This document shows, in pieces, positions 33,255-38,999 of a stretch of 64,000 nucleotides of DNA. The notes below the pieces were generated by a model. The model saw only the letters and a program-made list of their open reading frames with translations, had not been told where the DNA came from and searched no databases. The stretch lies in IMG/VR virus record IMGVR_UViG_3300025012_000028, positions 1-64,000 of that record; one strand, written 5' to 3'. A program made the translations under genes and the position numbers. The DNA is from a virus. Position 1 is the stretch's first letter; every line of letters starts with the position of its first letter.

Positions 33255-33806
33255 GTGAAGAAGTTTTTAAGTATCATCATTTTATCATCGTTGATGGTAG
33301 TGTCTTCAATTAGTTCCGCATCAATTCCAAACAACATAAATAATTATCCCGAATATGATAAAGACACCATCAAGCTTTACAAACAGGTATATAAGCTTAA
33401 GGATAAGTATTTTTTGGAGTTTAAAAGTGAGAAGGATCTATTAGAGACTTGTCAGATCATAACCAAGTATGCTGAGTATTCCAACTTTGATGAATATGAT
33501 GTGGCAACGATAGTTTTGAAAGAGTCGAGGTTTGACCAATTTGCCCTAAACAAGAGTGATGGTGGTAAAGGGTATGGGCAGATAACCAGACTTAGGGAAT
33601 GGCATAAGGAAACCCTTTTTTGGGTGACTGACATTTACGACAAAGACCAAAACATTAAAGCAATTTATATTGTTCTGGAAGATAATTTGAAATGTAGGAA
33701 AAACAAATCCACCGCAATTAGAAATTATAATGGGTTTGGTGCCAGTAGTTTCGATTACTTACAGGATTTTAAAAAGAAAAGAAAAGAATTGAAAAATAAT
33801 TGTTGA
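33255..33806 (+). CDS. Exported lytic transglycosylase (SLT-like)
   Basis: GTG start behind GGAG. A clear Sec signal peptide covers ~1-22 (hydrophobic core LSIIILSSLMVVSS, cut after SSA). A transglycosylase core follows: catalytic Glu90 in LKESRFDQ and GKGYGQIT, then a later RNYNGFG. It would cut peptidoglycan from the periplasm and may be an exported endolysin or a host-wall modifier. The segment 33111-33254 upstream has a hairpin with a UUCG loop. Confidence 0.78.
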   Translation: MKKFLSIIILSSLMVVSSISSASIPNNINNYPEYDKDTIKLYKQVYKLKDKYFLEFKSEKDLLETCQIITKYAEYSNFDEYDVATIVLKESRFDQFALNKSDGGKGYGQITRLREWHKETLFWVTDIYDKDQNIKAIYIVLEDNLKCRKNKSTAIRNYNGFGASSFDYLQDFKKKRKELKNNC

Positions 33807-33831
33807 CAATTAAAACGGATGCTGGTAATAT
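33803..33831 (+). promoter_or_regulatory. Early sigma70-type promoter
   Basis: TTGACA, 17 nt ending GCTGG, TAATAT; drives the 80-aa gene at 33872. Confidence 0.75.
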
Positions 33832-33871
33832 CTGATCATCGGGTAACGAAAAAACTAAAAGGGAGATTATT

Positions 33872-34114
33872 ATGAGCGCAGAAAACGAGAAAATGCATGG
33901 TGTAAAATTACCCTCTGGTGCAGTAATTTCCGTAGAAAGCAAAAACGATTCGGAGCGTATTCGTAACGCTTTCAAAATGCACGGCGAAGTAACCGATGGT
34001 GTTGCCAAGAAACTCGCAGCATTCGTGGTTCGTCATAAAGGCGTGGTGCTGAAGGATGTGGTGGAATCCTTCAGGAATGTGTTTACGACTCAGACCGAAA
34101 TGGTTGAGGCGTAA
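33872..34114 (+). CDS. Hypothetical protein, 80 aa
   Basis: Strong promoter and AAAGGGAG ribosome site point to high expression. Basic helical protein, possibly nucleic-acid binding. Unrecognised. Immediately precedes the tRNA cluster. Confidence 0.65.
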   Translation: MSAENEKMHGVKLPSGAVISVESKNDSERIRNAFKMHGEVTDGVAKKLAAFVVRHKGVVLKDVVESFRNVFTTQTEMVEA

Positions 34115-34122
34115 ACACAAAT

Positions 34123-34217
34123 GGGTGTTCTATCTGTGGTGTAATCGCCTTCTCAGAAAGGCCAATACAGATGGGGTTATAGCGGCGATTGATCAAGTTC
34201 GAATCTTGAAGCACCCA
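34123..34217 (+). ncRNA. Atypical tRNA-like RNA, 95 nt
   Basis: A perfect T-arm (TCAAG TTCGAAT CTTGA) and an acceptor stem GGGTGTT/AGCACCC are present, but no normal anticodon arm fits. TCGCC (34145) pairs with GGCGA (34184) across 34 nt, while ATCTGT pairs with ACAGAT in an interleaved way. A CTCAGAA loop could read CUG if class II, with a stem mismatch. It may be a degenerate tRNA, a tRNA with an intervening sequence, or a tRNA mimic. Confidence 0.42.
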
Positions 34218-34227
34218 TTTAAAATTT

Positions 34228-34302
34228 GGGCCTTTAGCTTAGTCTGCTTAAAGCCATCGGCTCATAACCGATAGATCATAGGTTGAAATCCTATAAGGCC
34301 CA
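34228..34302 (+). tRNA. tRNA-Met (CAT)
   Basis: Acceptor GGGCCTT/AAGGCCC, D-stem GCTT/AAGC, anticodon arm ATCGG CTCATAA CCGAT, T-arm ATAGG TTGAAAT CCTAT, discriminator A. D-loop lacks GG. A CAT anticodon could also belong to lysidine-modified tRNA-Ile. Confidence 0.85.
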
Positions 34303-34337
34303 CTAGTTGTACCACAAAACTCAAAGGAGTAACACGA

Positions 34338-34520
34338 ATGAAATACGGATGGAGATGCAACAAATGTGGTGATTTCACTCACAACATCAATTCGATCAAC
34401 GTTGCCAGTTTCAAAAAGGCGCATAAAGAGAATGGTTGTGAGTTGGTGAAAACCAATCACGGTACGCTTACCAGACCTTCTTTGCTGGATCAGAGTAACA
34501 GCAAACACATGTCGTTTTAG
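34338..34520 (+). CDS. Zinc-finger-like protein, 60 aa
   Basis: MKYGWRCNKCGDF: C7-x2-C10 and a later His/Cys. Behind AAAGGAG inside the tRNA cluster. Unrecognised. Confidence 0.58.
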   Translation: MKYGWRCNKCGDFTHNINSINVASFKKAHKENGCELVKTNHGTLTRPSLLDQSNSKHMSF

Positions 34521-34528
34521 TTTTATAT

Positions 34529-34645
34529 CGGCGCATCTTGGTCATAGTCTAGACATGCGGGGATACTAGATACCCCATAAAAGAGTGGTGTAACGTGCGC
34601 TATTCCGTCTGGTCGAGGGTTCAATTTCCCTCAATGTTGCCGTCC
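34529..34645 (+). ncRNA. Degenerate tRNA-like or structured region
   Basis: GAGGG-TTCAATTT-CCCTC resembles a T-arm with an 8-nt loop; GCGCAT/GTGCGC and GGGGAT/ATACCCC are further helices. No coherent cloverleaf. Uncertain. Confidence 0.25.
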
Positions 34646-34662
34646 AAAATCTTTGTAAAGTC

Positions 34663-34743
34663 GATGTGCGGTAAAGTGTGGTGCTTGCTCCTTAAAATGT
34701 CGTAAGACAGGAGATTAAACGAAAGCACATCTGGGACACCACA
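34663..34743 (+). ncRNA. Candidate pseudoknotted RNA
   Basis: GATGTGC (34663) pairs with GCACATC (34725), and TGTGGTG (34677) pairs with CACCACA (34737): interleaved, so a pseudoknot. Between them is a CTCCT/AGGAG hairpin with a GTC-GTAA-GAC tip. No ORF. Lies immediately before a late promoter. Confidence 0.5.
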
Positions 34744-34748
34744 AACTT

Positions 34749-34756
34749 TATAAATA
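34749..34756 (+). promoter_or_regulatory. T4-type late promoter TATAAATA
   Basis: Perfect late -10; it would transcribe the 71-codon frame and downstream tRNA region. Confidence 0.62.
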
Positions 34757-34802
34757 CTTCCACAAGCATAAAACCACTCTTAAAAAGAGGTAGGCAAACC
34801 TT

Positions 34803-35018
34803 GTGGAGTTAAGCCTAGAAGAATGGAACACGCTAGGCACATCAAAAGTGTTCTTCGAGAAGATTGAAACCAGAATGGGGAACCGAAGTCTGGAACAAAA
34901 TAGGATAGGCAGAGAGGGGTGCGTTGCAACTCTCGTAGAAGCCAACGACCCTATGATGTTTAAATTAGGAACAAACTTCTCGAATTTTGTGGTTGATTGT
35001 ACCCGTAAGGATCGATAG
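34803..35018 (+). CDS. Possible 71-aa protein (or non-coding)
   Basis: GTG start, AGAGG 13 nt upstream. Plausible composition and 71 codons, but the region sits among structured RNAs and may be RNA rather than coding. Not recognised. Confidence 0.35.
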   Translation: MELSLEEWNTLGTSKVFFEKIETRMGNRSLEQNRIGREGCVATLVEANDPMMFKLGTNFSNFVVDCTRKDR

Positions 35019-35105
35019 TGATGGGGTAGCACTTATCATTCGTTACAACCACAATAAACGCAGCACCGTACTGATCGGTGGGTAGTCCCAAAATCAGGGT
35101 AGTTT

Positions 35106-35129
35106 GCGTGGGTGGCGGAATTGGTAGAC
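35106..35129 (+). pseudogene. Orphan 5' half of a tRNA-Leu
   Basis: The 24 nt match the bacterial tRNA-Leu start (acceptor strand, TG, D-arm GCGGAATTGGTAGAC). Sequence then diverges into a late promoter and the LAGLIDADG gene; no matching 3' half is nearby. Probably truncated by insertion. Confidence 0.5.
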
Positions 35130-35146
35130 AAAAACTTTTTCTTTTT

Positions 35147-35154
35147 TATAAATA
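35147..35154 (+). promoter_or_regulatory. T4-type late promoter TATAAATA
   Basis: Perfect late -10, 19 nt before the LAGLIDADG start; AAGGA ribosome site lies between. Confidence 0.72.
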
Positions 35155-35172
35155 AGTCTAAAAGGACTTTTT

Positions 35173-35943
35173 ATGAAAAAGAATAAAGAATTGGTAGGAA
35201 ACGTACTGGCCGATTTCAATTTAGGAGCATCAAAAAACGAAATTGCAAAAAAGTATTCCCTTCATCGAGAAACTGTAAGAATTTGGATTAAAAAGTTTGG
35301 TTGTGTACCCCAACGGGCAGAGGGATCGGACTTAAAATCCGAAAAGTGTGGATTCGAATTCCACCACGACCACAAGATTTTTGATTGTAAAGAATATGCT
35401 TATATATTAGGTATGTATTTGGGAGATGGTTATATTAGTAAAGGTGAACGAACGTATAGATTGCGTATCTTTTTATTTTCTGAGCATATGGAAATATTAG
35501 AAAAATGTAAACAATATCTAAAGGTGTTGTTTCCAAACAACAAAGTTTCATATAACAAACAATTAAAATCTAGATGCAACACCCTATATGTTTACAATAA
35601 TGAATTACCAACTATATTTCCTCAACATGGAAAAGGAAATAAACACACTAGAGAAATTAAGTTAGAATGTTGGCAAAAAGAAATATTAAATAAATTTCCA
35701 GAAGAATTTATTTCTGGTTTATTAGATTCTGATGGGTGTTCTTATTATCAAACCAATTTAAACAATGTAAGGTACTATCAATTTTCAAATCGTTCTGAGG
35801 ATATTAAATCTTTGTTTATTGATTATTGCGTACTATTAGGAATAGAATGTACAATAGATTCAGATAAGATATTATCTATACGACGAAAAGAAGAGAGAAC
35901 TAAATTGGAAAGATTCTATTTACCCAAAGTAGTCACAGTATAA
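35173..35943 (+). CDS. LAGLIDADG homing endonuclease containing a tRNA gene
   Basis: 256 aa. An N-terminal HTH (~10-40, KNEIAKKYSLHRETVRIWI) precedes a linker (~43-67) encoded by a complete tRNA gene, then two LAGLIDADG motifs: YILGMYLGDGY and ISGLLDSDG. The frame is open through the tRNA, so protein and RNA share the same bases. Start at ATG 35173 behind AAGGA. Self-contained mobile gene with a late promoter. Confidence 0.85.
   Translation: MKKNKELVGNVLADFNLGASKNEIAKKYSLHRETVRIWIKKFGCVPQRAEGSDLKSEKCGFEFHHDHKIFDCKEYAYILGMYLGDGYISKGERTYRLRIFLFSEHMEILEKCKQYLKVLFPNNKVSYNKQLKSRCNTLYVYNNELPTIFPQHGKGNKHTREIKLECWQKEILNKFPEEFISGLLDSDGCSYYQTNLNNVRYYQFSNRSEDIKSLFIDYCVLLGIECTIDSDKILSIRRKEERTKLERFYLPKVVTV
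35299..35372 (+). tRNA. tRNA (TAA anticodon, Leu codon UUA), class I
   Basis: Acceptor GGTTGTG/CACGACC, D-stem CCC/GGG, anticodon arm TCGGA CTTAAAA TCCGA, 5-nt variable loop, T-arm GTGGA TTCGAAT TCCAC, discriminator A. The short variable loop is unusual because leucine tRNAs are class II. It lies wholly inside the endonuclease gene. Confidence 0.8.
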
Positions 35944-35946
35944 ATA
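35939..35946 (+). promoter_or_regulatory. Possible late promoter TATAAATA
   Basis: Overlaps the endonuclease stop and precedes tRNA-Asn; could be a late tRNA promoter or chance. Confidence 0.42.
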
Positions 35947-35958
35947 GATTTATAACAT

Positions 35959-36031
35959 TCCCAGATAGCTCAACCGGTAGAGCAAAGTGCTGTTAACACT
36001 TAGGTCGCAGTTTCGAATACTGCTCTGGGAG
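35959..36031 (+). tRNA. tRNA-Asn (GTT)
   Basis: All stems pair: TCCCAGA/TCTGGGA, GCTC/GAGC, AAGTG CTGTTAA CACTT, GCAGT TTCGAAT ACTGC; discriminator G followed by encoded CA. Confidence 0.92.
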
Positions 36032-36055
36032 CAAGAAATAAAAAAGGAAAATATA

Positions 36056-36217
36056 ATGAACGAAGAACTAATTGAACTGCTGATGGATTATATCGATGCT
36101 AAAGTGGAAGATGCGATAGATACTCACAAAACCGATAGTCATGGTGGGTGTTATTATAATTATTTCAATAGTGCCGGTAAAGTCAAAGAAAAGATTTATG
36201 ATCTTTTAAAGAAATGA
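36056..36217 (+). CDS. Hypothetical protein, 53 aa
   Basis: Between tRNA-Asn and tRNA-Ser, ATG behind AAAGGA. Acidic helix first, then His/Cys/Tyr-rich turn. Unrecognised. Confidence 0.55.
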   Translation: MNEELIELLMDYIDAKVEDAIDTHKTDSHGGCYYNYFNSAGKVKEKIYDLLKK

Positions 36218-36226
36218 TCCAGTGAT

Positions 36227-36318
36227 GGAGGGTTGCGTGAGTGGTCGAAATGGACGGTCTTGAAAACCGTTGGGGGCGTTAGTAGCGTCCTCCGTGGGTT
36301 CGAATCCCACACCCTCCT
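36227..36318 (+). tRNA. tRNA-Ser (TGA)
   Basis: Class II with long variable arm; acceptor GGAGGGT/ACCCTCC, anticodon arm ACGGT CTTGAAA ACCGT, T-arm GTGGG TTCGAAT CCCAC. An encoded CCA follows (to 36321). Confidence 0.92.
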
Positions 36319-36332
36319 CCAAAATTCAGGAA

Positions 36333-36389
36333 GGGAACTCAAGCCTCTAAACTATGCTCAAACCTGAGTTCCCGATTTAACGGTTTTTT
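36333..36389 (+). terminator. Stem-loop with T-run
   Basis: GGGAACTCA (36333) pairs with TGAGTTCCC (36365), loop 23 nt, then a TTTTTT run at 36384. Likely tRNA-operon terminator or small RNA. The following 36390-36527 holds only a T-arm-like hairpin (AAGAG TTCAAAT CTCTT). Confidence 0.55.
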
Positions 36390-36527
36390 GTGGTTGTAAT
36401 GGTGTGAGGTTGTGATGAAAGAAGTCATCCACATAGAGCATCAGTTGGGAGCAAGAGTTCAAATCTCTTACTCTCTACATATAATAAAAGACCAATCTCC
36501 ACCAAAAAAATTATCATAGGAAATTAA

Positions 36528-36917
36528 ATGCTTCAAGATCGAAAGAATAGTGGTTCACAAAGTAATGTTGGTGTAGGGTCTGCAATTTCTTTTTGTACTT
36601 CTAAAGGCTGGAATGTTGCCATACCACTATCAGATGTTCAAGAATATGATTTAATTTTTGATATAGATGGAAAATTAGCTAAAGTTCAAGTTAAAACTAC
36701 TTTTCATAAAACTAAATGTGGGTTTTATAGAGCAGCATTAAAAACATGTGGTGGCAATAAATCTGGAAATATTATAAAAAAATTCGATTCGACTAAAGTG
36801 GATTACTTGTTTATATTAACTAATTGTGGGGATAAATATTTTATTCCTTGTGATAATTTTATTCCCAAAACTGCAATTACTTTAGGTAAACAATATAAAA
36901 AATATTTGGTTCTTTAG
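36528..36917 (+). CDS. PD-(D/E)XK endonuclease-like protein
   Basis: 129 aa with an N-terminal helix (GSAISFCTSKGW), then YDLIFDIDGKLAKVQVKTT, matching D-Xn-QVK of the PD-(D/E)XK fold. Similar small nucleases include tRNA-intron homing enzymes, and this gene lies between tRNA genes. Catalysis is inferred. No late promoter directly in front. Confidence 0.68.
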   Translation: MLQDRKNSGSQSNVGVGSAISFCTSKGWNVAIPLSDVQEYDLIFDIDGKLAKVQVKTTFHKTKCGFYRAALKTCGGNKSGNIIKKFDSTKVDYLFILTNCGDKYFIPCDNFIPKTAITLGKQYKKYLVL

Positions 36918-36955
36918 CTCACTTTTTTGTTAGTGTCGAAGATAATTAGTAATTA

Positions 36956-37028
36956 GCTGCTGTAGCTCAGTTGGTAGAGCAGGACACTTGTAATGTTCAG
37001 GTCGCAGGTTCGATGCCTGTCAGTAGCT
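36956..37028 (+). tRNA. tRNA-Thr (TGT)
   Basis: Acceptor GCTGCTG/CAGTAGC (one G-U), GCTC/GAGC, GGACA CTTGTAA TGTTC, T-arm GCAGG TTCGATG CCTGT; CA encoded after the discriminator. Confidence 0.9.
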
Positions 37029-37043
37029 CATGGAGATTTTAAT

Positions 37044-37248
37044 ATGAAGATGAAACTGGCCGTATCATTGTTTTTTGGTGGGTTGTCTCTCAGGATGTGC
37101 AGCATTAGAAACCACTTGGAGCATCCTCGATATCTTCTATAATGATCCAGAACCAGTTTGCGATGGTGAAAGTGTGGGTGTCATTGTGAATGGGATGCAG
37201 TGCGTTAAATACAACGACCTAACCTATAGGTGGAAACCTGTGGAGTAA
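37044..37248 (+). pseudogene. Phage lipoprotein gene with frameshift in a T6 run
   Basis: Starts at ATG 37044 behind GGAG. Frame 0 begins MKMKLAVSLF and stops at ~37142. Reading five instead of six T at 37071-37076 gives one 68-codon frame with lipobox LSGC and a Cys-paired C-terminal domain ending TYRWKPVE. So a secreted lipoprotein was, or is, encoded. Cause: mutation, sequencing error or slippage. Confidence 0.6.
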
Positions 37249-37254
37249 TGAACA

Positions 37255-37356
37255 CTTGTGCTGCTGGTAAAGAGGTTGGACAACATTAGAGCCAATTCCT
37301 AGCTGTAGGGTTTATCCAGTTCTTAATTTAAAGAGCAAAGATACAGCCAGCACAAG
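37255..37356 (+). ncRNA. Candidate structured RNA closed by a 9-bp stem
   Basis: CTTGTGCTG (37255) pairs with CAGCACAAG (37348); the ~84 nt inside have no ORF and no tRNA arms. Function unknown. Confidence 0.4.
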
Positions 37357-37373
37357 AGTTTGAAATATAGAAA

Positions 37374-37429
37374 GAGACGCAATCGTTAGTATGTGAAGTT
37401 CATTCTTCCTGCTAAAATGAAACCGTCTC
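37374..37429 (+). ncRNA. Possible hairpin RNA before tRNA-Gly
   Basis: GAGACG (37374) pairs with CGTCTC (37424); inner TTAG/CTAA. Ends 4 nt before tRNA-Gly; may be a leader or processing element. Confidence 0.28.
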
Positions 37430-37433
37430 CGTT

Positions 37434-37505
37434 GCGGGTGTAACTCAGTGGTAGAGTGTCAGATTTCCAATCTGAAAGTCGTGGGTTCAAGCCCCATCTC
37501 CCGCT
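37434..37505 (+). tRNA. tRNA-Gly (TCC)
   Basis: Acceptor GCGGGTG/CTCCCGC with one mismatch, anticodon arm TCAGA TTTCCAA TCTGA, T-arm GTGGG TTCAAGC CCCAT. Confidence 0.88.
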
Positions 37506-37518
37506 CAAGGAGTATTAA

Positions 37519-37632
37519 TTGAAAACTATTAAGGAAGGGAAATTTGTGAAGGGCGGTTTGAATAATCCTCCCACCACACCACAACCACTCCCACCAAAAG
37601 GACAAGGTTTTAAAAATGAAAGAATATATTAA
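37519..37632 (+). CDS. Possible Pro-rich small protein, 37 aa
   Basis: TTG start behind AAGGAG; sequence includes NPPTTPQPLPPKGQ. Overlaps the next gene by 17 nt. Confidence 0.4.
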   Translation: MKTIKEGKFVKGGLNNPPTTPQPLPPKGQGFKNERIY

Positions 37633-37792
37633 ATTGACACCAGAGAGATTGACCGCTATAGTGGAAACATTCCTGAGAGAACATGGTGATGGTGAACTAA
37701 AATCCAACCAATATATCGATGGGGTGTTTGAACACAAAGAGAACGATGGAACGATAATGTATTGGTTTAACCCAGAAGAATATAAGAATTAG
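37616..37792 (+). CDS. Hypothetical protein, 58 aa
   Basis: MKEYIKLTPERLTAIV start; charged helix then beta-rich end. Between tRNA-Gly and tRNA-Gln. Ribosome site weak (AAGG 18 nt upstream). Unrecognised. Confidence 0.55.
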   Translation: MKEYIKLTPERLTAIVETFLREHGDGELKSNQYIDGVFEHKENDGTIMYWFNPEEYKN

Positions 37793-37812
37793 GTTAGGAA
37801 ATTGAAAAATAT

Positions 37813-37884
37813 AGGGGTATAACTCAGTGGTAGAGTGGTTGCCTTTGACGCAACTTGTCGGTGGTTCGAATCCATCCACCCCCA
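37813..37884 (+). tRNA. tRNA-Gln (TTG)
   Basis: D-stem ACTC/GAGT, anticodon arm GTTGC CTTTGAC GCAAC, T-arm GGTGG TTCGAAT CCATC, then CACCCCC, A, CCA. First and last acceptor pairs are mismatched, as tolerated in glutamine tRNAs. Confidence 0.85.
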
Positions 37885-37898
37885 CCAGTAGTAAAATT

Positions 37899-37975
37899 TC
37901 TCCGTGTAGCGCAGTCTGTGTAGCGCACCTGCCTTGGGAGCAGGGGGTCGGGGGTTCGAATCCCTTCACGGAGAC
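37899..37975 (+). tRNA. tRNA-Pro (TGG)
   Basis: Acceptor TCTCCGT/ACGGAGA, anticodon arm CCTGC CTTGGGA GCAGG, T-arm GGGGG TTCGAAT CCCTT. Confidence 0.9.
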
Positions 37976-38053
37976 ATGTTTGATATGAATAGATGGATAT
38001 TCATGGAGCAACCCATTGTGGGAAGGAGTTATTGACTCATTCAAACAGATTCG

Positions 38054-38857
38054 TTGTTTGCTCCACAACGAACCGTTGTAGATGCACTGTTTCACGGAGA
38101 CAATCATGTTTTGGATTGGAACATTTTTATCGCCGGGACAGGTCCACAAATGATTTTTGCTCTAGAAAAATATGATGATTTTTATGAAAACTTAGTTGTT
38201 AAAACTCATTCATTGATGAGTGGGATTCCTATTCGTAGGTTTGAATCTGCCGATAGATTGAAACAATTTGAATCTAAAAATCCAGATGATGAATACATTT
38301 TAATAGGTAGTATTGGATTCATCGAATCGTATTTAGGACACATCGAACCAGACTATTACCCCGAATTTCTTTCAGGGTGGTTTGGGAGAGAAATATGGAA
38401 AGCAGATAAATGGCCTTTAGGTAAAAAAGTTTTCATCAAACCATCGGACAAATATAAAAGATTTAATGGTATGGTGACAAATGGTGGTTATAAGGGAAAG
38501 AAAAAAGGACCGTACATTTGTTCAGAAGTTGTGAACTTTATTAATGAGTGGCGTTATTACATTGCAGATGGTGAAGTCGTGTTCTCTGCTTGGTATATGG
38601 GACAAGACGAGAATATTAAAGCACCAGAATTACATATCAACTGGCCGAAAGATTTTTGTGGTGCTGTCGATTTCGGAAGGGTGAGTGATGGTAGAATTTT
38701 ATTAGTAGAAGCACAACACCCTTATGGAATTGGGTGGTATGGTAAAACCAGCGATCATAATGAGTTTATCAAATGGTCTATAGCTGGTTGGAGATATATG
38801 AAAGGTTTTCGCGCCCTTAGCTCAGTGGGATACGAGCAACGGTCTTCTAAACCGTAG
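38054..38857 (+). CDS. ATP-grasp domain protein (DUF4343-like)
   Basis: 267 codons from TTG 38054. ATP-grasp signs: LGKKVFIKPSDKYKRFNGMV, ICSEVVNFINEWRYYI and VDFGRVSDGRILLVEA (metal/ATP residues). The same frame extends upstream to ATG 37976 (GGAG in the tRNA-Pro 3' end), reading MNRWIFMEQPIVGRSY, interrupted by TGA at 38033. The last ~15 codons lie inside tRNA-Arg. May ligate an amino acid or peptide; substrate unknown. Confidence 0.72.
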   Translation: MFAPQRTVVDALFHGDNHVLDWNIFIAGTGPQMIFALEKYDDFYENLVVKTHSLMSGIPIRRFESADRLKQFESKNPDDEYILIGSIGFIESYLGHIEPDYYPEFLSGWFGREIWKADKWPLGKKVFIKPSDKYKRFNGMVTNGGYKGKKKGPYICSEVVNFINEWRYYIADGEVVFSAWYMGQDENIKAPELHINWPKDFCGAVDFGRVSDGRILLVEAQHPYGIGWYGKTSDHNEFIKWSIAGWRYMKGFRALSSVGYEQRSSKP

Positions 38858-38885
38858 GTCATTCGTTCGAATCGAATAGGGCGCA
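38811..38885 (+). tRNA. tRNA-Arg (TCT)
   Basis: GCGCCCT/AGGGCGC, GCTC/GAGC, ACGGT CTTCTAA ACCGT, ATTCG TTCGAAT CGAAT; CA encoded. Overlaps the end of the ATP-grasp frame. Confidence 0.93.
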
Positions 38886-38895
38886 CAAGTTTTAT

Positions 38896-38941
38896 TTTTG
38901 TACCAACATTGACATAAAATTGGTACAGATGTGGTACAAAA
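38896..38941 (+). promoter_or_regulatory. Three-copy GTACCA/TGGTAC operator-like element
   Basis: TTTTGTACCA, TTGGTACA and TGGTACAAAA alternate in orientation, permitting two competing hairpins or a repressor site; a TTGACA is embedded. TATAAATG, near the late consensus, follows at 38951. Confidence 0.45.
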
Positions 38942-38999
38942 GATCGAATTATAAATGAATTGATTGACACTAACATTGACGAATGAAGGAACTAATGAA

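Noticed and set aside
35106-35372. Group I intron or split tRNA-Leu joining the 5' half with the UAA part
   Set aside because: The acceptor strands do not pair, no group I core elements were seen, and the UAA tRNA has its own complete 5' half.
36430-36475. Extra tRNA with T-arm AAGAG TTCAAAT CTCTT
   Set aside because: No matching acceptor stem or anticodon arm could be built; at most a remnant.
37459-38149. Leftward frames across tRNA genes
   Set aside because: They read through four tRNAs on the other strand; the proteins are low-complexity products of tRNA complement.
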